This document shows positions 13,730 through 20,220 of a stretch of 24,174 bases of DNA, piece after piece. Within the stretch, counting starts at the first letter, position 1. Each line of letters starts with the position of its first letter. A program made the translations under genes and the position numbers. The notes beneath the pieces are model-generated. The model ran no database searches. It was given only the letters and a program-made list of their open reading frames with translations, and had not been told where the DNA came from. Source of the stretch: a virus; IMG/VR virus record IMGVR_UViG_3300010373_000136, positions 1 through 24,174 of that record, one strand, 5' to 3'.

Positions 13730-14295
13730 TGCTCTACGAAAACCTTCCTACAACCAAATTCCGCACACTGGTAATCGATCCGCCCTGGAACATCGGCGTA
13801 ACTTCGATGCGTTATAAGCACCACAAACGACCCAGGCACTTACCCTATCCAACGCTGCCAATCGACGAAATCAAGACGTTCCCTGTCCAGCAACTAGCAG
13901 AGGTTGGCGCACATGTCTACACATGGACAACAAACAAGATGTTGCCTGACACATTCGATGTTCTGAAAGCCTGGGGCGTGCGGTATCACCTGACAATGCC
14001 TCTCGTCAAGAAAAGCGGCATCGTAGGTGCAAACGGCTATGTTTTCGCCGCCGAATACTGCTTGCTAGGGTTCTTCGGAAAGCCCATGTTGCGGTTCGAG
14101 TCCATCGGCAAGTTGAATTGGCTCGTTACAAGTCCAGTACGAGGTAAGCACAGCGTAAAGCCCGATTCGTTCTATTTGTTGGTTGAAACCATGTCGCCTG
14201 GTCCTTATCTGGACTGCTTTGCGAGAAGACAGCGGGCTAACTGGACTGTATGGGGGAATGAAGTTGATAGCGACATAATTCTTAAAGCATCGTGA
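13729..14295 (+). CDS. MT-A70 family N6-adenine DNA methyltransferase
   Basis: A 188-aa S-adenosylmethionine-dependent adenine methyltransferase. Catalytic DPPW (17-20) in RTLVIDPPWN; YPTLPIDEIKTFPV, HVYTWTTNKMLPDTFDVLKAWGVRYHLTMPLVKKSG and the C-terminal KPDSFYLLVETMSPGPYLDCFARR...NWTVWGNE all match the MT-A70 group used by phages to protect their DNA from host restriction. Length is normal. Its location, coupled to the tail terminator gene and 12 bases before the tail tube gene, is odd for a DNA modification gene. No partner restriction gene is visible. The target sequence cannot be inferred. Confidence 0.93.
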   Translation: MLYENLPTTKFRTLVIDPPWNIGVTSMRYKHHKRPRHLPYPTLPIDEIKTFPVQQLAEVGAHVYTWTTNKMLPDTFDVLKAWGVRYHLTMPLVKKSGIVGANGYVFAAEYCLLGFFGKPMLRFESIGKLNWLVTSPVRGKHSVKPDSFYLLVETMSPGPYLDCFARRQRANWTVWGNEVDSDIILKAS

Positions 14296-14307
14296 CTAAA
14301 TACCTGC

Positions 14308-14736
14308 ATGAGTCTAGTAAAACGAATTGGTTACGGTTGTACGCTTGGTTGTGACCCAACGGGCGGCACGTCCTACGCTGTCCTTGGAGCCATTGTAGAC
14401 GGTTGGAAAGGACCGGAAGCTAAAGCGGATGAGGCGGATACGTCCATTCTTGTTGACAAATGGAAAAACTCTCAGCCTGCGCAAGTCGATCCAGGCTCCA
14501 TGACTTTTCAAATCGCCTATAGCCCAGAAGACACGGGAACAACCACTGTCCTAACTGGCTTGCTGACAAGTGGGGTTGTTGCAGGATGGGAGGTTACTCT
14601 TCCCGCTGTCTCCCCAGGAACGGCACAAACTAAGACCTTCTCCGGTTATGTCAGCGGTTTCTCGCCTGATGTTAAGAAGGCGAATCTTGTCGTTGCTGAT
14701 GTAACTGTTCGTGTTTCCGGTAATCCAGGGTTCTAA
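14308..14736 (+). CDS. Major tail (tube) protein
   Basis: 142 aa beginning MSLVKRIGYGCTLGCDPTGG. Typical tail-tube features: an N-terminal arm, ADTSILVDKWKNSQPAQVDPGSMTFQIAYSPED in the middle (the GS-x-x-F-x-x-x-Y pattern) and a C-terminal GYVSGFSPDVKKANLVVADVTVRVSGNPGF strand. It sits immediately before the tail chaperone genes, the canonical siphophage order. It starts three bases after ACTAAATACC, with no purine-rich site. Confidence 0.92.
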   Translation: MSLVKRIGYGCTLGCDPTGGTSYAVLGAIVDGWKGPEAKADEADTSILVDKWKNSQPAQVDPGSMTFQIAYSPEDTGTTTVLTGLLTSGVVAGWEVTLPAVSPGTAQTKTFSGYVSGFSPDVKKANLVVADVTVRVSGNPGF

Positions 14737-14738
14737 TT

Positions 14739-15092
14739 ATGCCTTGCTTGAATAAAGAATCATTTCATAATCCGCCTCGGCTCGCCTTAACGAGTTACCC
14801 CATACCGGAGTACGGGGCGGAATCCTATGTCAACATCGTTCCCATTACATCGAGGGACTTGCTAGAACTGCAAGCCACGAACGGCAAGGAAGGCAACACT
14901 TCCAACATTGATTTTACATTTGATCTTTTGTCGCGCTGTCTAGTCGATGATGACGGCAACCGTCTATTCGCCGATGCCGATGAATGCAAGTCAACGCTCA
15001 ATCTACCTATGCCTACCTTGGAGGACATTGCCGCCACAATCTTCAAGGCGAGCGGTCTTGATTACAAGAAGGTAGATGACCCAAAAAACTAA
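14739..15092 (+). CDS. Tail assembly chaperone G
   Basis: 117 aa. Analogue of lambda gpG, which coats the tape measure during tail assembly: helical, acidic, without catalytic motifs (PITSRDLLELQATNGKEGN, FTFDLLSRCLVDDDGNRLFADADEC). Identification rests on position between tail tube and tape measure and on the frameshift signal at its 3' end. Confidence 0.88.
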   Translation: MPCLNKESFHNPPRLALTSYPIPEYGAESYVNIVPITSRDLLELQATNGKEGNTSNIDFTFDLLSRCLVDDDGNRLFADADECKSTLNLPMPTLEDIAATIFKASGLDYKKVDDPKN

Positions 15093-15415
15093 CCAGCGCC
15101 GAGGCGTTTCTCTTTCACCTATGCCTACGCCTCGGCTATCCCCATCCCGACTATCTGTTAGACCATCTCTCCGCGCGTCAATTGCTGGACTGGCAAACCT
15201 ATGCGGAACAATTCGGACTTGGCATAGACCGCGATGATATTCATTGGGGAATGCTAATGTCTATGCTCTTTAACATCCACAGAGACAAAGATGCTCCCGC
15301 GAAGAAAGCAACTTCGTTCATGCCATATTACCAAGAGCCAGACATGCCTGATGTAAGCCAAGAGGATTTCAACGCTCAAATGAAGACTCTTTTTGCCTTG
15401 ATTCCAACTACATAG
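14739..15415 (+). CDS. Tail assembly chaperone G-T fusion by -1 ribosomal frameshift
   Basis: Ribosomes slipping back one base at A_AAA_AAC (15083-15089, in the G frame, directly before the TAA stop) continue in the -1 frame from CTA at 15089 to the stop at 15413-15415, giving a 225-aa fusion. The added 108 residues begin LTSAEAFLFHLCLRLGYPHPD, typical of gpT-like tail chaperones, and the T frame has no good start codon of its own near its beginning. As in lambda, the fusion should bind tape measure through G and the tail tube through T. The T frame ends four bases before the tape measure ATG. Confidence 0.9.
15080..15136 (+). promoter_or_regulatory. Programmed -1 frameshift signal
   Basis: Slippery AAAAAAC (15083-15089); CCCAAAA in the right phase overlaps it. 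After an 8-base spacer comes a strong stem: GCCGAGGCG (15098-15106) pairs with CGCCTCGGC (15128-15136) around a 21-base loop. Site, spacer and stem together are a textbook arrangement. Confidence 0.92.
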
Positions 15416-15418
15416 GGT

Positions 15419-16654
15419 ATGACATTAATCGCGGCATTAGACATTGCCATTAGGGGGGATACCCACAACCTCGACAAGTCCCTCGACAAAGCACAAAAGG
15501 GAGTCAAGGACTTCTCTTCCACAACCGCCATGATCGGAGGCGGCATCGGAGCCTTGTTCGGTGGGTTCGGTGCGCCCATAGGTGCCGCTATCGGCGGAGC
15601 GGTCGGTAAGGTAGGGGGCGCACTGGGCGGAATGTTCTCATCGGTCAAGGATGGCTTAGGAAATGCCGTCGATAAGGTCGGTGAGGATATGGGCGGCATG
15701 TTCGGCAAGGTATCGAGCGGGATCGACAAGCTAGTAAAGGAAGGATCGGATGAGGCACCAGGTATAGCCAAGAGCTACGCCTCGGCATGGGAGCAAATCA
15801 CCAGCATTACCAGCGATGCCTGGGAGCGTATCACTTCCGCCGCAAAGCCCGCTCTCGATTTGATTGGCTCTGGTTTCTCTGCTCTTGCCGCGCAGATTGT
15901 TCGCTTTCTTAAACCCGTCTTCAATTGGTTGGTCCAAGGCGTAGAAGGGTTCCTTTTTGCTGCGAACGAAGTCTTCATCAAGATAGGCGAGGCAATTAAA
16001 CCTGCTTGGGACTGGTTAGTCAAACTCATTGATAAATGGGTTGCATCTTCCGAGAATTGGACGGATGGAGGCGAGGTTGCGATCAAGGCATTAAAGGGAA
16101 TCGGCATCGGTCTATCCTATGTCTATGACGCGATTAGAGCGCTTGCGGGCGCAGCGGCTATAGTAATGGGCAAAATTGTTGACCATCTCGAAAAGCCTTT
16201 CTTGAACATGCTGGCGCGTATGTCGGAAGGGTTGGCGGCAATTTTCCCTGATGACTTTGGCGGCGCGTTCTTCAAAGGTATCTCTCAGAAACTCGACAAC
16301 CTAACAAAACAAGCGGGAGTTGTCGGAAAGGAAATGCAGAAATGGGGAAAGGATGCAATGAAAGGCTTTGGTACAACCGCCGTCAAGGTAGGCAAATTCT
16401 TTGATGATGTATTGGAGAAGTTTAAGAACCGTAAACCCAAAGAGAAAGAGGCAGAAGACGAAAAGCCTGGTAAGGCTCCGAAAGCCGTTGAACGCGGGAC
16501 GGATGCCGCCTTTGAAATCATTGCTAAGGCTCAAGGCGACAAGATGTACAAGGTTGCCAACGAACAACTTCAAGAGTTAAAGAAAATGCTTGATGAGTTG
16601 AAGGAAATCCGCCGTAAGAAAGGCGCACCAGGCGTACAAAAGGCAAAGTTGTAA
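15419..16654 (+). CDS. Tail tape measure protein (short)
   Basis: 411 aa. The ruler that sets tail length and is ejected with DNA. Gly/Ala-rich hydrophobic stretches (IGGGIGALFGGFGAPIGAAIG, about 39-60) and long amphipathic helices follow an N-terminal coiled region (IAIRGDTHNLDKSLDKAQKGVKDF). The C-terminus is Lys/Glu-rich: KEKEAEDEKPGKAPKAVERGTDAAFEIIAKAQGDK followed by a helix likely to bind the distal tail tip. Tape measures of siphophages are usually 600-1500 aa; at about 1.5 angstrom per residue this predicts a tail near 60 nm. Follows the frameshifted chaperone genes, as expected. Confidence 0.93.
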   Translation: MTLIAALDIAIRGDTHNLDKSLDKAQKGVKDFSSTTAMIGGGIGALFGGFGAPIGAAIGGAVGKVGGALGGMFSSVKDGLGNAVDKVGEDMGGMFGKVSSGIDKLVKEGSDEAPGIAKSYASAWEQITSITSDAWERITSAAKPALDLIGSGFSALAAQIVRFLKPVFNWLVQGVEGFLFAANEVFIKIGEAIKPAWDWLVKLIDKWVASSENWTDGGEVAIKALKGIGIGLSYVYDAIRALAGAAAIVMGKIVDHLEKPFLNMLARMSEGLAAIFPDDFGGAFFKGISQKLDNLTKQAGVVGKEMQKWGKDAMKGFGTTAVKVGKFFDDVLEKFKNRKPKEKEAEDEKPGKAPKAVERGTDAAFEIIAKAQGDKMYKVANEQLQELKKMLDELKEIRRKKGAPGVQKAKL

Positions 16655-16663
16655 CGGAGGAAA

Positions 16664-17674
16664 ATGGCAGTAGTCGGTATCGCCCAAATGCGCCCTGGAT
16701 ACCCAAGGGCGAGTTTTGAATTAGGCATTCAGACAATTATCTGTAAGTACCTTGTCGTTACGGACAGCGTAGAAGATGGTCCTATCACCGTTGTCCTTGC
16801 GCCCGGACTTCCGATCCTCTTTCAACCCTACCAATTTGGTAGCGAATATCATCCCTATTGTCGTTGTCGATCCGTGGTCCCTGAGCGCGTCAAGGACGGC
16901 TCGCCTGCTTGGGATGTAACCTGCACCTTCACCACGCCTCAGATAAAAGGAGGCGCACATGGAGACGGCGGCAATAGCGACAGCGGATCGGATGGAGGCG
17001 CGGACAAAGGCTCAGACGGTGGCGGCACAAAGGAAGAGACGGACGGACAGTTTGAAAACCCGCTCTTGGAAATCCCAGAGGTAGAAACCCATTTCGAGAC
17101 TTCCCAAATCCCCATCATGGGCGTCTACGATACCTCGCAAAACCCCGCTGTGTTCAAGCCGGCTCAAGCATCAACCGGCGAGATATTCGTTCCTCCTCCG
17201 CACATGGAGAATGCGTCTCTTATCTTGACCATAACGAGAAATGAGGCATTGTCCGCAGCGCATCCCCAGCTTGCCGCCACCTACATGAATACTTGCAACT
17301 CCGATACCTTTTGGGGTTGTAGTGCCGGACAGGTTAAATGTCAAAACATCACGGTTCAAAGGCAAGTGAAACAACTACCTGGAGGAACAATCTTTCCGTA
17401 CCTCAGAGTTACTTACATCTTCAAGATTAAAGACACATGGGACTTGAAGATTCTGGATAGTGGCTCTTGGTACTGGTTCCAAAAGAGCCAATCCGAACCC
17501 AAGGTAAAGCAGCGTTTCTTGTCTGAGGATAAACAACCCATCCAAGGACTACTTGACGGCAACGGCAACAAGTTAGCCGATGGAGGGACTCCGGTATGGC
17601 TGACGATCAGACCTTATAACCGTCTCGCCTTTGGAGCCTTGGGACTACCGCAAAGTTTCGCACAAGTACAGTGA
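16664..17674 (+). CDS. Distal tail / tip structural protein, unnamed family
   Basis: 336 aa with GGAGG four bases before the ATG. The N-terminal part (1-95) is beta-rich. A Gly/Ser/Asp linker (about 97-130: GDGGNSDSGSDGGADKGSDG) follows, then a C-terminal domain beginning FENPLLEIPEVETHFET, with SLILTITRNEALSAAHPQLAATYMNTCNSDTFWG and LRVTYIFKIKDTWDLKILD. I associate this C-terminal pattern with tail proteins of planctomycete phages. Position after the tape measure suggests the distal tail or baseplate hub. No enzymatic motif is seen. Confidence 0.7.
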   Translation: MAVVGIAQMRPGYPRASFELGIQTIICKYLVVTDSVEDGPITVVLAPGLPILFQPYQFGSEYHPYCRCRSVVPERVKDGSPAWDVTCTFTTPQIKGGAHGDGGNSDSGSDGGADKGSDGGGTKEETDGQFENPLLEIPEVETHFETSQIPIMGVYDTSQNPAVFKPAQASTGEIFVPPPHMENASLILTITRNEALSAAHPQLAATYMNTCNSDTFWGCSAGQVKCQNITVQRQVKQLPGGTIFPYLRVTYIFKIKDTWDLKILDSGSWYWFQKSQSEPKVKQRFLSEDKQPIQGLLDGNGNKLADGGTPVWLTIRPYNRLAFGALGLPQSFAQVQ

Positions 17675-17682
17675 GGAAAAAC

Positions 17683-18060
17683 ATGAGCCAAGAGATAACC
17701 GTTAACCTAACCTTCAATGTCAACAATCCATCGACCGGAGGCGGATATTCCAATTCGGTAAGGGCAAGCCAACAATATACGCAAAACGCACAAGGCGCTA
17801 ATGGGGAAGTTGTCAGCATTCCGACAACCGCAACGAACATCGACCTTACGAACCTTACAACTTACGGTTGGGCATACTTCCAAAATCTCGATACCACAAA
17901 CTTTGTAACGGTCGGATTAAGTGTATCCGCCGTCTATTACTCGTTCTTGAAGTTGAAGCCTGGGGAAATTGCTTTGTTGAGATTGGAGCCTGGCATTACC
18001 GTACAGGCGCAGGCAGATACGGCAGCGGTCAAACTCAATTACCTTGTGCTGCAAGATTAA
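17683..18060 (+). CDS. Hypothetical structural protein, 125 aa
   Basis: A beta-rich protein (ITVNLTFNVNNPSTGGGYSNSVRASQQYTQ, NLTTYGWAYFQNLDTTNFVTVGLSVSAVYYSFLKLKPGEIALLRL). Repeated strands and the phrase pattern 'FQNLDTTNFVTVG...LKPGE' are like small tail or head decoration proteins that form jelly-roll modules. Start ATG 17683 is preferred: GAGG lies just upstream, while the in-frame GTG at 17671 sits in that ribosome site. Probably a tail-tip or fibre-attachment protein. Confidence 0.7.
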   Translation: MSQEITVNLTFNVNNPSTGGGYSNSVRASQQYTQNAQGANGEVVSIPTTATNIDLTNLTTYGWAYFQNLDTTNFVTVGLSVSAVYYSFLKLKPGEIALLRLEPGITVQAQADTAAVKLNYLVLQD

Positions 18061-18068
18061 GGGGATGA

Positions 18069-20177
18069 ATGGCAGTCTATGGATTTGATGCACAAGACGT
18101 ACAACGGCTACGCAATCTGCTAATTGCTTGGGAGCAAGGCAGATTGAACGTACAGGCTCCGCATCAATATCCAGTTAATCCGAATGGTCAAGATACCTTC
18201 CTCGGCTACATTCCGCCGTATGATGCCAGTGTTGCAAACTCTGGCTCGATTCAAACGCAAGCAACCGGACTCGTTTATCTTGTTGATGTTTCGCCTAACG
18301 ATGTTCCTGCTACGCCAGACCTTACGAAACTGGACTACCTCGATACATCGACGCCGTACACTCTCTACAACACAACCGATACGGTTCTTGTTGCCGGTTC
18401 CTACGTCCCGATGGTACGGGAGCCGTCCTCTGGTCTGTTCATGCCGGTCGGACCACGGCTCGCCTTTGTCGAGGCTACTTCCTCGACGGCAAGCCTTATC
18501 AGCTTGTCGGACGGCGGCACACTAACGGCGTTCCCTGCCGTAGTCCAGCAATTCAACCCCACAAACGGCGGTTTCTCCGCTGGCTCCGCTGGCTGGATTT
18601 ATGAAATCAACGGCAACAAGCCGTCCTCTGGGACTCGCTATCCATGTCGCCTCATAGCTCAAGACACTTGCGGCGGGTTTGTATGGGGAACCTTCATTTG
18701 CTGCGCGACGACCACAACAACGGCGGCACCAACAACGACAACAACGGCAAGCGGCACCACAACATTAGCACCATGTACAGGCTCTTGTAAGTGGACTTGG
18801 AGCGCGTCTAGTTCGTCTTGGAGTCTCGACAGCAATACTTGTGCAGAGGCGACAACAACAACGAGTAGCACTACCTCGACAACTACCAGTACAACCACCA
18901 GCACGACCACAACCACAAGCGGAGGATCGACAACCTGTAGTCCTGTCATTCCGACAACAACTACAACTACCAGTACAACAAGTACAACAAGCACAACAAC
19001 GACAACGCCGGCTCCCTCAAACTGTCAGTGTGTCTATCCGACCTTCTGCGGATCGACAGACGGCGAATGCACCTACACATTCTGCACCAATGGGACAACA
19101 AGCGCTCCGATTAACTGCACAGGCACGACCACCACAACAACAAGCAGCGGATCGACCACAACGACAACGGCGGCACCATGTACAACGCCTGGTCCTGGGA
19201 CTGGTCCCGAAGGTTGCATCAGTCATTCGCCTTGCGTTACCTGTGGATATGTCTGGCATTCATGCCAATCTCAAGGCAACCCTTGCTGTACGCCTTATGG
19301 AGAGTGTGTGTGCGTATCGGAGCCTCCCCCTACTTGTGGCGGTGATTGCGAATGGACTTGCTATGCCGATGCCGGATGGGTTTTAAGTGGTGGAGGTTGT
19401 GCGGGAGGCGGTTGCGGGGCTTGTGGTGCATGTGGTTGTGAACCCCCAAGCATTGATTGTTCTTGCGGATCGAAGACAAAAACACCGTGCGGCTTTATGT
19501 GCGGTTCCGGTGGAGGCGGTACGACTATCAATCCGTGCGCCCCAACAACAACAAGCAACCCATCGACAACAACAACTTGCGCCCCTTGCAAGTGGGAATG
19601 CGACGGAACGAATTGGAATCAAACCTCAAGTTGCGCGGCGGGTTGTGGAGGGTGTTGTCCTCCTGTGTTTGCTTGTACCGAAGCATGTCAGACGGCGGAA
19701 ACTCCGTGTCTCGATCCGGCGTTGTGTACAACCACAAGTACAACAACGACAAGTACGACCACTAGCAGCACAACGGAAGGTCCGACAACAACGACAACGA
19801 CAACAACCTCGACCACAACCACGACGGGAACAACAACAACCTGTAACCCATCTGCTAATGATTGCCTATGGAACTGTATTAGTGGCTCGTGGCAGCAGGC
19901 GTTGATTTGTCCTGCCGATTGTCCGCAAAGCTGTAGTGAGCCTGGTTGCCCATGCGATGCCTCGCTTGAAGGGCAGCAATGGGCGAGCGATTGCAACGGC
20001 AATGTCTTGAACAATCCATGCTCGACAACATCCTCGCCGTGCGGTTCGTGTCAATACAAGTGGGACGCATCCAACAATGTTTGGAATCTTTCCTCTGGTA
20101 ATTGCTCTTGTGGCGGATGTACTCCACCGTATACGACTGGCACTTACGACGGACAGATTGCCTTTGTGAACTGCTAA
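18069..20177 (+). CDS. Thr-rich, Cys/Trp-modular surface protein (candidate tail fibre, glycan acceptor)
   Basis: 702 aa. Residues 1-210 are a folded N-terminal domain (MAVYGFDAQDVQRLRNLLIAWEQGRL and onward), probably the attachment part. The rest alternates almost pure Thr/Ser tracts (about 213-232, 262-315, 355-370, 495-503, 540-590) with cysteine-rich modules sharing a C-x-W-x6-9-W-x4-6-C pattern (near 236, 423, 504, 597 and 659). No signal peptide. The look is that of an extracellular mucin-like stalk with small disulfide domains, unusual for a virion protein since disulfides form outside the cell. Position after tail genes and AAGGGGATGA before the ATG support a late virion protein. The ACA/ACG repeats also keep other frames open; those are by-products. 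Function as receptor-binding fibre or decoration is inferred. Confidence 0.85.
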   Translation: MAVYGFDAQDVQRLRNLLIAWEQGRLNVQAPHQYPVNPNGQDTFLGYIPPYDASVANSGSIQTQATGLVYLVDVSPNDVPATPDLTKLDYLDTSTPYTLYNTTDTVLVAGSYVPMVREPSSGLFMPVGPRLAFVEATSSTASLISLSDGGTLTAFPAVVQQFNPTNGGFSAGSAGWIYEINGNKPSSGTRYPCRLIAQDTCGGFVWGTFICCATTTTTAAPTTTTTASGTTTLAPCTGSCKWTWSASSSSWSLDSNTCAEATTTTSSTTSTTTSTTTSTTTTTSGGSTTCSPVIPTTTTTTSTTSTTSTTTTTPAPSNCQCVYPTFCGSTDGECTYTFCTNGTTSAPINCTGTTTTTTSSGSTTTTTAAPCTTPGPGTGPEGCISHSPCVTCGYVWHSCQSQGNPCCTPYGECVCVSEPPPTCGGDCEWTCYADAGWVLSGGGCAGGGCGACGACGCEPPSIDCSCGSKTKTPCGFMCGSGGGGTTINPCAPTTTSNPSTTTTCAPCKWECDGTNWNQTSSCAAGCGGCCPPVFACTEACQTAETPCLDPALCTTTSTTTTSTTTSSTTEGPTTTTTTTTSTTTTTGTTTTCNPSANDCLWNCISGSWQQALICPADCPQSCSEPGCPCDASLEGQQWASDCNGNVLNNPCSTTSSPCGSCQYKWDASNNVWNLSSGNCSCGGCTPPYTTGTYDGQIAFVNC

Positions 20178-20185
20178 AATCAATA

Positions 20186-20220
20186 GCAACTTCCTCCTAT
20201 ATACAACATGAGGAAGTTGC
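20186..20220 (+). promoter_or_regulatory. Hairpin enclosing the start codon of the glycosyltransferase gene
   Basis: GCAACTTCCTC (20186-20196) pairs perfectly with GAGGAAGTTGC (20210-20220); the G of the ATG (20208-20210) is the first base of the right arm. There is no purine-rich ribosome site, and CTATATAC lies in the loop. It may act as attenuator or start-codon lock. Confidence 0.6.

Noticed and set aside
18700-19850. CRISPR array or tandem-repeat array
   Set aside because: The repetition is in-frame Thr codons without repeat-spacer structure.
18841-19905. Long Gln/Arg-rich or Val-rich frames inside the Thr-rich gene
   Set aside because: By-products of ACA/ACG repeats read in other frames or on the other strand.
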